Positions 1-6,682 of a DNA stretch of 12,365 nt are shown here, piece after piece. Under the pieces are notes generated by a model, which did no database searches, was not told the origin of the DNA, and saw only the letters and a list, made by a program, of their open reading frames with translations. Position 1 is the stretch's first letter; each line of letters starts with the position of its first letter. The stretch comes from UBA7239 sp035456205 (GTDB taxonomy: Bacteria > Pseudomonadota > Gammaproteobacteria > Pseudomonadales > UBA7239), in NCBI GenBank assembly GCA_035456205.1, contig DATIDQ010000032.1, forward strand, positions 1 to 12,365, read 5' to 3'. Both the position numbers and the translations under genes were made by a program.

Positions 1-912
1 TACGCCCATCGCACGCAAGATCGCAATATCACCGCGTTTATCTGCCACCACCAACACCAGCGAACACACTACGTTGAACGCAGCAATCACAATAATCAAC
101 ACCAACATCAGTACCACCATCTGACGCGACATCTGTATCGCCTGATACAGATTACCGTGCGTCTGGAACCAGGTTTTCATGTAATAACCGCGCGGTAATT
201 CCTGTATCAATTCCCATGCGACTTTATCTGCATCCAGCCAGTTATCCAGCGTAAAACGGATGGCCGAAACCCCGGCAATCCTGTAATAGTTTTGCAGCAA
301 TGGCAGTTGCGCCAACACCAGATGATTATCAATTTCTGTTCCGGTTTCATACAAACCTGCTACACGCAAACTGATAATACTGGGCGCAGCCTGATCTGCA
401 CCCGACCCAGGCAACATCACCACCGCGGTATTGCCTGCCACAAGATCCAGTTTTTCAGCCAGTTTTTTGCTGATCAACACTGACTGCGGATCAGCGCGCC
501 ACGCTTGCCAGTCAGCCGCTTTAGTAAATTCTTCAAAATGTGACAGGCGCGATTCTGCTTCAGGATCCGTCGCAAACAGCAACACCGGCTCTGCCGCTGT
601 TCCCATCACCAGCAAACCCTGCGCCTCGATCAAAGGGCTGGCGGCAGTGATTTTTTTATTTTTCAAAACCAACTGCGATGTTGCTTCCCAGTTTTTGATT
701 GCGCCGTCTTTTGGATACAAGGTAATAGCCGGCACTACGCGCAAAATACGTGTGCGCAATTCATATTCAAACCCGTTCATCACGGCCAGCACAGTAATCA
801 ACAAGGCCACCGCAATCACCAGCCCGGCCATCGACAAACGGGAAATAAACCCCAACAACTGCGAACCACTGCGAGCTTGTGCGTAACGCCATGCGATAAA
901 ACGCGTGAGCAT
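1..912 (-). CDS. lolE: LolE, lipoprotein-releasing ABC transporter permease (partial, C-terminus outside window)
   Basis: Inner-membrane permease that with LolC and the ATPase LolD extracts outer-membrane lipoproteins and passes them to the chaperone LolA. The window holds 304 codons from the ATG at 912; the family is about 410 residues, so roughly 110 C-terminal residues lie beyond base 1. Visible are the N-terminal membrane helix (about residues 22-45) ending in the family's VMNGFE motif, a periplasmic domain, and the second helix (about 265-292) followed by a DKRGDIAILRAMG coupling segment. The KTWFQTHGNLYQAIQM stretch resembles E. coli LolE, and the Pro-rich Hook seen in the upstream permease is absent, which supports LolE over LolC. 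Its ATG overlaps the lolD stop (TAATG), and a GGAAG ribosome-binding site lies 7 nt upstream at 920-924. Third gene of the operon, as in E. coli. The LolE versus LolC choice is inference from the missing Hook and gene order. Confidence 0.9.
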   Translation of the reverse strand, partial: MLTRFIAWRYAQARSGSQLLGFISRLSMAGLVIAVALLITVLAVMNGFEYELRTRILRVVPAITLYPKDGAIKNWEATSQLVLKNKKITAASPLIEAQGLLVMGTAAEPVLLFATDPEAESRLSHFEEFTKAADWQAWRADPQSVLISKKLAEKLDLVAGNTAVVMLPGSGADQAAPSIISLRVAGLYETGTEIDNHLVLAQLPLLQNYYRIAGVSAIRFTLDNWLDADKVAWELIQELPRGYYMKTWFQTHGNLYQAIQMSRQMVVLMLVLIIVIAAFNVVCSLVLVVADKRGDIAILRAMGV

Positions 913-1652
913 TATTTCGCTTCCACTGTTTTTGGTTGTTCAAAAAGCTGTTGTTCAAGAAGCTTGCCATGATCCAGCACGAGGCAGCGATCCTGTTGCG
1001 CCGCCAAAGCACGATCATGTGTCACCAACACAAACGCCAATCCATATTGCTGATTCAGATCATTCAACAACTGTTGTATGTGTTGCGCATTATCTGCATC
1101 CAGATTACCGGTAGGCTCATCCATCAACACGCAAGCCGGTTTGTTCACCAAGGCGCGTGCAATAGCAACACGCTGCCGTTCACCGCCCGACAACTGTGCT
1201 GGCCGGTGTGATAAACGCGCGCCCAGCCCCACGGAATCCAGTATGTCTTTTGCCTGCTTTTCGGCGGCTGTTTTTTTATGGCCGGCAATCAGTAACGGCA
1301 TGCAAACATTTTCCAGCGCACTGAATTCCGATAGCAGATGATGGAACTGGTAAACAAAACCCAGTTGTTGATTACGCCAGGCAGCACGGTCACGCTCTTG
1401 CATGGATTGCCAACTCTTTCCGGCAATCAGCACATCACCTGACTGCGGCTCATCAAGCCCGCCCAGCAAATTCAACAGCGTGGATTTACCTGAGCCAGAG
1501 GCACCGACAATGGCCAGCCGCTCGCCCTGCAGCACACTCAAATCAATATGATCCAGCACGCGCAAGGTTTGTTCGCCCTGCTGATAATTTTTTACCAGCT
1601 GCCGGCATTCCATCACCACTTTATTGTTCGTATTCATATCAACATTACTCAT
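912..1652 (-). CDS. lolD: LolD, ATPase of the lipoprotein-releasing ABC transporter
   Basis: Cytoplasmic ABC ATPase that powers lipoprotein release by LolCDE. From the ATG at 1652 it has 246 residues (E. coli LolD 233). All motifs are present: Walker A GASGSGKST (50-58), Q-loop YQFHHLL with Q102, signature LSGGERQ (154-160), Walker B VLMDEP with catalytic E179, D-loop NLDA (183-186) and switch H212. The NQQLGFVYQFHHLL stretch is strongly LolD-like and separates it from MacB-type ATPases. The reading frame stays open to 1787, but that extension lies inside lolC and matches no LolD. The 1652 start gives an 8-bp ATGAGTAA overlap with the lolC stop, a translational-coupling arrangement. Internal ATGs at residues 6 and 14 are alternatives, since the upstream Shine-Dalgarno is weak. 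Its stop shares a base with the lolE start. Confidence 0.96.
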   Translation of the reverse strand: MSNVDMNTNNKVVMECRQLVKNYQQGEQTLRVLDHIDLSVLQGERLAIVGASGSGKSTLLNLLGGLDEPQSGDVLIAGKSWQSMQERDRAAWRNQQLGFVYQFHHLLSEFSALENVCMPLLIAGHKKTAAEKQAKDILDSVGLGARLSHRPAQLSGGERQRVAIARALVNKPACVLMDEPTGNLDADNAQHIQQLLNDLNQQYGLAFVLVTHDRALAAQQDRCLVLDHGKLLEQQLFEQPKTVEAK

Positions 1653-2886
1653 AACGCAACGCTTCTGCCGGATGGATTTTTGATGCGCGCCATGCGGGGT
1701 AAAAAACAGCAATAACGCACAATCCCAACGCCATGGCAGCAATAGCGAGTGTTTGCTCCCAACGCCATTCACTCGGCAAGTGTGCAATAAAAAATACCGA
1801 TGAATCCATCAGTTCAGCGCCACCCACACGCTCCAGCCACGCACTGATATTGCCGATGTTGCCCGCCAGCACACTGCCCAACAACACACCGACACCAATA
1901 CCTGCCACACCCATAGCCATACCATAAATCAGGAAAATCGCGAGAATGGTTCCGCGTGGCGCGCCTATTGTGCGCAACACGGCAATGTCGTTGCGTCTGT
2001 CGGCTACGGCCATCGTCAATATGGATACCAGATTGAATACCGCCACCGCTACAATCACCGACAACATCAGTGACACCATGATTTTTTCCATGCGGATAGC
2101 ATTAAATAATGTGCGATTTTCATCGCGCCAGCTTTTCAACTCAAAATCAGCCAGCGTGGGCAGGTGACGCAACGCTTCCAGTTCTTCCGGTGCACGCATT
2201 ACATCATCAAAACGCAAACGCAATGCGTCCACCCTGCCACCCGTACGCAGCAAACGCCCTGCATCATCAATGTGAACATACAACTGTGTTGAATCCAGTT
2301 GCGCTCCCACTGAAAAAATTCCTACAACAGTAAAGCGACGACTGCGCGGAAACAAACCCAATGGCGTGACACTCACACGCGGCAACATAATATTGATGCT
2401 GTCACCCACTTCCACTTGTAACTGGCGCGCTAGTGAACGCCCCAATACTGCGCCAAATTCACCGGGCCGCAATGCATTCCACTCGCCATCGGTGACGAAC
2501 TGGTCAATCTGTGACACGCCGGACTCCAGCACAGGATCAATACCGAATAATTCACCGCCGCGCACTTTGTTATCAGATTCCAGCAACACGCGCGCACGGT
2601 CTTGCGGCGCAACACCCAGCACAACCTGTTGCTGTTGCAACTGCTGCGCCAGTGATTGCCAATCCGCAATACCTTCGTGTGCCGTAATTTGTGCGTGTGG
2701 TATCGCGTGCAAGATACGCTTGCGCATCTCACCTTCAAACCCGTTCATGACAGACAACACCAACACCATGGCCAGCACACTCACCGCCATGCCCATGATC
2801 GAGGCGAACGAAAACAACGACACAAAGCGACTGCCCTTGCGCGCTGTTAAATAACGTAAGCCTACCAACCAGGAAAGAGCGTTCAC
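1645..2886 (-). CDS. lolC: LolC, lipoprotein-releasing ABC transporter permease
   Basis: Inner-membrane permease of LolCDE, the subunit that recruits LolA. It has 413 residues, the usual family length, in the MacB/FtsX-like four-helix fold: helix 1 about 22-47 ending in SVMNGFEGE, a large periplasmic domain about 50-265, then helices about 268-295, 312-345 and 378-397, ending in the typical PAEALRYE tail. Residues 172-183 (SVTPLGLFPRSR) match the Pro-containing Hook by which E. coli LolC binds LolA, so I call this LolC. The segment near 365-376 (FFIAHLPSEWRW) instead resembles E. coli LolE, so the copy is somewhat mixed and 'LolC/LolE family' is the safe minimum. The start is GTG at 2886; it aligns with the E. 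coli N-terminus (GLRYxxxR), and only a weak GGGA precedes it. First gene of the operon; its end overlaps lolD by 8 bp. Confidence 0.93.
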   Translation of the reverse strand: MNALSWLVGLRYLTARKGSRFVSLFSFASIMGMAVSVLAMVLVLSVMNGFEGEMRKRILHAIPHAQITAHEGIADWQSLAQQLQQQQVVLGVAPQDRARVLLESDNKVRGGELFGIDPVLESGVSQIDQFVTDGEWNALRPGEFGAVLGRSLARQLQVEVGDSINIMLPRVSVTPLGLFPRSRRFTVVGIFSVGAQLDSTQLYVHIDDAGRLLRTGGRVDALRLRFDDVMRAPEELEALRHLPTLADFELKSWRDENRTLFNAIRMEKIMVSLMLSVIVAVAVFNLVSILTMAVADRRNDIAVLRTIGAPRGTILAIFLIYGMAMGVAGIGVGVLLGSVLAGNIGNISAWLERVGGAELMDSSVFFIAHLPSEWRWEQTLAIAAMALGLCVIAVFYPAWRASKIHPAEALRYE

Positions 2887-2916
2887 TGCTGTTGTATATC
2901 CCGTACGAAAGACGGC

Positions 2917-2925
2917 ATTCTAGCA
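2917..2925 (-). promoter_or_regulatory. Putative extended -10 promoter element for lolCDE
   Basis: On the minus strand TGCTAGAAT reads as an extended -10 (TGn followed by TAGAAT, five of six to consensus), 30 bp upstream of the lolC GTG. The predicted transcription start is near 2910, giving a leader of about 24 nt. No good -35 lies 16-18 bp upstream, which is tolerable for an extended -10. It lies in the 129-bp gap between the divergent lolC and globin genes. Pattern match only. Confidence 0.4.
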
Positions 2926-2965
2926 GGGGTGGGCGATCACCACAGCATTGCCAGCCCTCCTCCGC

Positions 2966-2971
2966 TAAACT
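2966..2971 (+). promoter_or_regulatory. Putative -10 element for the truncated haemoglobin gene
   Basis: TAAACT, in a GCTAAACT context, lies 44 bp upstream of the globin ATG and would start transcription near 2978. I see no convincing -35 at the expected distance. Support comes from its position in the only intergenic space before the gene and from the shared GCTA context of other putative -10 elements in this window. No clear FNR, NsrR or other operator is visible. Confidence 0.3.
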
Positions 2972-3015
2972 GTGCACTGCAAGACACAGAGCATTGGGGC
3001 ACAGCGAGGGCCAGT

Positions 3016-3459
3016 ATGCAGAAGGCGTTGCAAGACATCGGCAACCGGGACGATATCCAGCGGATCATCACCGTGTTTTATTCGCAGCTCTTGACCGATC
3101 CCATCATCGGCTTTTTCTTCACCGATCTCGTGCAGCTGGATCTGGATAAGCATATCCCGAAAATCACAGATTTCTGGGCTTTCCATTTACTGAGTGAAAA
3201 AAACTATCGCGGCAATGTGTTCGAGGCGCACCTCAAACTGCACAGGCAGGCCGCCATGACGGAGGACCATTTCCATCGCTGGGTTTTCGTGTTGCACAAC
3301 ACCATCGACGCACTCTACGCCGGACCAATCGCCGAAGCGATGAAACTGAAAGCAGGGATGATTGCGCAAAAAATGCAGCAGGCACTGGCAAGTGGCGTGA
3401 CGAACTACGACATCACCGAAGGTGTGCAGATGATGACCCCTCCAGCACCTTTTACCTAA
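3016..3459 (+). CDS. Group III truncated haemoglobin (TrHb3/Ctb-like globin)
   Basis: Small cytoplasmic haem protein of 147 residues in the truncated 2-over-2 globin family. The best-studied group III member, Campylobacter jejuni Ctb, binds oxygen and is linked to oxygen or nitric oxide physiology; the role here is not known. Aligning by eye to Ctb gives proximal haem ligand H72 (EAHLKLH), B10 tyrosine Y22 (TVFYSQL), E7 histidine H46 (DKHIPKITDFW) and the group III tryptophan W89 (HFHRW). The opening (DIGNRDDIQRIITVFY) and the YRGN and YAGPIAE segments are characteristic of TrHb3. I chose ATG 3016 because GAGGG at 3006-3010 is well spaced and it fits family length; a GTG at 2929 would add 29 residues without family support. 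It is transcribed divergently from lolC and its TAA overlaps the stop of the convergent rhomboid gene by 4 bp in total. Confidence 0.93.
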   Translation: MQKALQDIGNRDDIQRIITVFYSQLLTDPIIGFFFTDLVQLDLDKHIPKITDFWAFHLLSEKNYRGNVFEAHLKLHRQAAMTEDHFHRWVFVLHNTIDALYAGPIAEAMKLKAGMIAQKMQQALASGVTNYDITEGVQMMTPPAPFT

Positions 3460-4388
3460 TCATAAAAATCGACGGGCTTTTCACGCGCTTCTCTATCGGT
3501 TAGATTCAAGCGGTAGAATAGACCAAATACCGCACCGACAAACGCGCCAGACAAGTGCGCAGAGTGATTCGTATTGTCATCAGGCGCCATGTGGCGAGCA
3601 TCATAAATATCCCAACCAACATACCAGATCGCAAACCAGTACGCAGGTATCGGTACGACACGAACGACATTCAGAAACCAGAAAAATGTCTTGATTCGCG
3701 CTTTGGGGTATATCGCAAACAACACGCCCATCATGCACATACAGACACCGGACAAACCGAGCGTGGTATTGGCAAAACCACGTTGATACGCATAATTGAA
3801 AATTACAGACTCAAAAATAGCGGCGGCAATTATCAGTATTATCATCCAGCGACTGCCAATCAACATTTCCACCGCACAACCAAATGCCCAGAAAAATACC
3901 AGATTAAAAAATATATGCTCGAAATTGGCGTGTGCAAAAATAGAAGAAATCATCTGGAAAATATTCCAGCTACTGTAATGATAACTCAAGGTATCATCCA
4001 GCGAGCTAATACCTGCCTTGTCGTGCTTCTCTGTCATCAGTAACAATTTGTCCCACAACACCTGTTCGGAAACATCAATGCTCTTCAGAATCTGCGCTAT
4101 ATCAGGCTCCGCGTGCCTGAATTCAGCAGGTGGAAACGATTGCCCACCATAAGCACTGACTCTTTCAAAAAGATAACAGCCCGAATATTCATTACCGTCA
4201 ATCAATAAATCAACGATCTGCTTGTCTTCTGCACTGAGCGTCTTGATGAATTGACTACAGCGCGCATCATGCCTATCTCGACTCACATATTGCGCAAAAA
4301 AGACAAGCACACATATCACGCAGACAATCATGGTCACCAAGGGACGTTTGCCCAACTCTGCGTGCGCATGCAGTGGGATTAAAAGCAC
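3456..4388 (-). CDS. Rhomboid family intramembrane serine protease with enlarged first loop
   Basis: A 310-residue membrane protein with the rhomboid core. The serine-histidine dyad is S213 in GLSG and H278 in SAHLSG; H158 and N162 in HANFEHIFFN match the HxxxN of E. coli GlpG (H150, N154). Six hydrophobic helices are visible: about 17-34, 145-172, 179-201, 208-227, 233-258 and 276-293. Helix 1 and the WNIFQMISSIFAH start of helix 2 both align with GlpG, but about 105 polar residues lie between them instead of roughly 30. This loop includes two cysteines, C44 and C71, that could pair in the periplasm. All key residues are present, so an active protease is expected; substrates are unknown. Start GTG 4388: GAGG lies 6 nt upstream and an in-frame TAA two codons before excludes longer forms. 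It begins 31 bp after the dinG stop and is probably co-transcribed with it. Confidence 0.9.
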   Translation of the reverse strand: MLLIPLHAHAELGKRPLVTMIVCVICVLVFFAQYVSRDRHDARCSQFIKTLSAEDKQIVDLLIDGNEYSGCYLFERVSAYGGQSFPPAEFRHAEPDIAQILKSIDVSEQVLWDKLLLMTEKHDKAGISSLDDTLSYHYSSWNIFQMISSIFAHANFEHIFFNLVFFWAFGCAVEMLIGSRWMIILIIAAAIFESVIFNYAYQRGFANTTLGLSGVCMCMMGVLFAIYPKARIKTFFWFLNVVRVVPIPAYWFAIWYVGWDIYDARHMAPDDNTNHSAHLSGAFVGAVFGLFYRLNLTDREAREKPVDFYD

Positions 4389-4419
4389 GCATTACCTCGA
4401 AAAAAACAGTTCAGAAAAA

Positions 4420-6546
4420 TCACCCCAACACCCTTTGATAAGGCGGCATACTATCCAGCAACGCACGACCATAGCGTTTCGTTACCAACCGCCTGTCCAG
4501 AATCGTGATACGACCCGTATCGGTTTCTGTACGCAACAAACGGCCAGAAGCCTGTACCAGACGCAAGCTCGCATCCGCTACGGATATCTGCATGAATGCA
4601 TTGCCACCCTGCGCTTCAATCCATTCCGACAAGGTCTGCTCGACCGGATTATCCGGCGGTGCAAACGGGATTTTTGCAATGACGACATGGCGCAAATAAT
4701 CGCCAGGCAAATCCACGCCTTCTGCAAAACTGGCGAGACCAAAAATCACGCTGGCTGTTTTTTTATCGATGCGGTCACGGTGCAACTGCAGCAATTGTTG
4801 TTTGCTGTAATCATCCTGCAAAAGAATCGCAGAACGGAATTCACGTGATACTTCCTGATACACCTCCAGCATCTGCCGTCGCGATGAAAACAGCACCAGC
4901 GTAGCCTCTTTGAGATCCACAGAATCATGCATGAATGTCACGAGTGATTGCGTATGCAATGCAGTCTGGTTGCCTTCCACTGCGTGCAACGGCACGATCA
5001 ATTGCGCAGATTGTGCGTGATGAAACGGGCTGGGCACGATCGCGCATTTACTGTCTTGCGGCAAACCTGCGCGCTGGCGCAGACGATCAAAACTGCCGAG
5101 TGCAGTTAATGTGGCCGATGTAATCACGGCAGCAAAGCAGCGTTCCCATAAATTGTCTTGCAACATCGCCACCGGCAGCACCGGGCTGGCGCATACTTCC
5201 ATATCCACACCGCTGCCGCTTTCATGCAACGTCAACCAGCGTGCAGTAGGCGCAACAGAAGGTTTATCTGCCCTCGCATACAAACCCCACAAAGTATCGC
5301 CATGTGCACAACGCTGCCACAAACCACCCACAGCAGTGTATGCCTGCTCCACCACTTCGCGCGCAATATCGGTGCCGCGACCATCGAGCATTTCTTCAAT
5401 TGCTATCGACAGATCGCGCAATACAGCGCTAGCATCCTGCCACTGTTTTTGTAACAGTTGCGCCACGTCTTTCAATTCATCCGGCACGACGCCACCAACA
5501 AAACGGTATTGTTTTTCTTTTTCTTCAGCACGATTGGCATACAGCTGTTCCAGCATGGGCAACACGTGTTGGTGTGTTTGCAGCAACGCTTGTTCTGTAG
5601 CAGGCCAACGCGTAATAGCCGCCTGCACCATGCGCGCCGCTGTGAGCATTTGCGCCACTGCAGCGATTTGACGCGTGGCATTCTGTATCCAGCGCACACT
5701 GCCCTGCATGCGTGTATGCGCTGAAAAATGCTGCAAGGCTTTATCCGGCAGATGATGGCCTTCATCAAAAACATAAATGGATTGTTCCGGCGCCGATAAA
5801 ATGGTGCCGCCACCTAATGCGAGATCAGCCAGCACCAGATCGTGATTGGCGACAATCACATCCGCCCCTACAAGATTTTCCCGCGCTTTGAAAAACGGAC
5901 ATTGTGTGACGTAAGCACAGCGTCGCCCTGTGCACTGGCTGTGATCGGTCGTCAGGCGCTGCCAGTCTTCATCGTCGATGGATTGGGGCCAGTTATCGCG
6001 GTCACCATCCCACGTGGCAGCGCCGAGGCCGTCAAGAAACGACTGGTACAACGCCAGCGATTTTTCCGGCAGCAGTGCGGCTTGCTCATCGGGGTACAGG
6101 GCTTGCGTGCCCATCTCATCGCCACTGCCATGCGCCAACTGGAAATCCAGTTTGTACACACAGGCATAGCGACCACGGCCTTTGGCTAATGCATAGCTGA
6201 AGCTCAGGCCGCTGTGACGGCGCAAATCAGGCAAATCCTTGAGGACGATCTGTTCCTGTAAAGCAACAGTGGCTGTCGAGATCACCAGGGTTTTATCCAA
6301 TGCCTGTGCAACCGGAATCGCCGCCAGGGCATAGGCCACCGTTTTGCCCGTACCTGTGCCCGCTTCCACCGCGCAGACATGGCCGCCATCCACGCGCAAG
6401 CCTTCAGCATCGGTCTGGATAGCACCCAATGTGCGCGCCACCGTACCTATCATCAATTTCTGGCCATGGCGTGCCTTCAGCCCTTTCTGCTCGAGAAAAT
6501 GCGAATAGGCGGTCTGGATGGTCTTTTTCTGGGTGTCGTTAAGCAC
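4420..6546 (-). CDS. dinG: DinG-type ATP-dependent 5'-3' DNA helicase (XPD-like, iron-sulfur)
   Basis: Superfamily 2 helicase of the XPD/Rad3 group. E. coli DinG unwinds D-loops, R-loops and DNA-RNA hybrids and helps replication through transcribed regions. It has 708 residues (E. coli 716). Walker A EAGTGTGKT is at 61-69, followed by STATVALQEQ (90-99). Four cysteines C129, C205, C210 and C216 are spaced almost as in E. coli DinG (120, 194, 199, 205) and would hold a 4Fe-4S cluster. Helicase motif II is DEGH (261-264), DinG-type rather than the DEAH of YoaA. The C-terminal half carries FAEGVDLPGD and the motif VI segment QASGRLLR, then RLVTKRYGRALLDSMP. The frame is open to 6891, but I chose GTG 6546: AGGA lies 5 nt upstream, the length fits, and the extension would run into the divergent gene. 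No LexA box was seen upstream. Confidence 0.95.
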   Translation of the reverse strand: MLNDTQKKTIQTAYSHFLEQKGLKARHGQKLMIGTVARTLGAIQTDAEGLRVDGGHVCAVEAGTGTGKTVAYALAAIPVAQALDKTLVISTATVALQEQIVLKDLPDLRRHSGLSFSYALAKGRGRYACVYKLDFQLAHGSGDEMGTQALYPDEQAALLPEKSLALYQSFLDGLGAATWDGDRDNWPQSIDDEDWQRLTTDHSQCTGRRCAYVTQCPFFKARENLVGADVIVANHDLVLADLALGGGTILSAPEQSIYVFDEGHHLPDKALQHFSAHTRMQGSVRWIQNATRQIAAVAQMLTAARMVQAAITRWPATEQALLQTHQHVLPMLEQLYANRAEEKEKQYRFVGGVVPDELKDVAQLLQKQWQDASAVLRDLSIAIEEMLDGRGTDIAREVVEQAYTAVGGLWQRCAHGDTLWGLYARADKPSVAPTARWLTLHESGSGVDMEVCASPVLPVAMLQDNLWERCFAAVITSATLTALGSFDRLRQRAGLPQDSKCAIVPSPFHHAQSAQLIVPLHAVEGNQTALHTQSLVTFMHDSVDLKEATLVLFSSRRQMLEVYQEVSREFRSAILLQDDYSKQQLLQLHRDRIDKKTASVIFGLASFAEGVDLPGDYLRHVVIAKIPFAPPDNPVEQTLSEWIEAQGGNAFMQISVADASLRLVQASGRLLRTETDTGRITILDRRLVTKRYGRALLDSMPPYQRVLG

Positions 6547-6682
6547 GGGAATCCTGTCAGTGCAATCTAGTTTAAAGATAAATAGGGGGATGGCGATCCT
6601 GGCCAAGACCGCTATCTTACCAAATGCTCGGCTAATACAATGTCCGGCTACCACTGACAGCCACAAGATTCGGGAAGTATCC
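6547..6682. promoter_or_regulatory. Divergent intergenic region between dinG and the DUF349 gene
   Basis: This 136-bp gap must carry promoters for both flanking genes. On the plus strand GGCTAATACAATG at 6630-6642 offers a -10 (TACAAT 6636-6641, or TAATAC 6633-6638), with only a weak -35. On the minus strand an AT-rich stretch at 6564-6584 could hold the dinG -10 (TAAACT at 6569-6574), again without a clear -35. GGGAAG at 6672-6677 is the ribosome-binding site of the DUF349 gene and AGGA at 6552-6555 (minus) that of dinG. I see no LexA-type palindrome. Confidence 0.4.
6554..6660. repeat. 9-bp inverted repeat bracketing the divergent promoters
   Basis: CTGTCAGTG at 6554-6562 is the exact reverse complement of CACTGACAG at 6652-6660. 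The left arm overlaps the dinG ribosome-binding site and the right arm ends 22 bp before the DUF349 start, so the pair nearly spans the gap. It could be a two-site operator for a shared regulator or simply chance: a 9-bp match in a region this short is uncommon but not rare. Confidence 0.3.

Noticed and set aside
431..886. Plus-strand reading frame of 151 codons opposite lolE
   Set aside because: It is low-complexity and lies fully antisense to a clearly conserved LolE frame.
1653..1787. N-terminal extension of LolD
   Set aside because: It is the lolC coding region read in another frame; LolD family length and the ATGAGTAA overlap favour 1652.
2366..2854. Plus-strand reading frame of 162 codons opposite lolC
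   Set aside because: It is a Thr/Ser/Asn/Cys-rich shadow of the conserved permease on the other strand.
2929..3015. Longer globin starting at GTG 2929
   Set aside because: The added residues do not resemble globins, span the putative promoter, and the site lacks a good Shine-Dalgarno.
4390..4392. ATG start for the rhomboid gene
   Set aside because: It is out of frame with the rhomboid and only 2 nt from GAGG; GTG 4388 is in frame and properly spaced.
4389..4419. Terminator between dinG and the rhomboid gene
   Set aside because: There are T-runs on the minus strand but no stable GC-rich hairpin before them, so read-through is more likely.
5111..5671. Plus-strand reading frame of 186 codons opposite dinG
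   Set aside because: It is a Ser/Cys/Ala-rich shadow of the helicase with no recognisable motif.
6518..6682. N-terminal extension of the DUF349 protein by 55 residues
   Set aside because: It begins inside dinG and translates the promoter region; ATG 6683 has a spaced GGGAAG.
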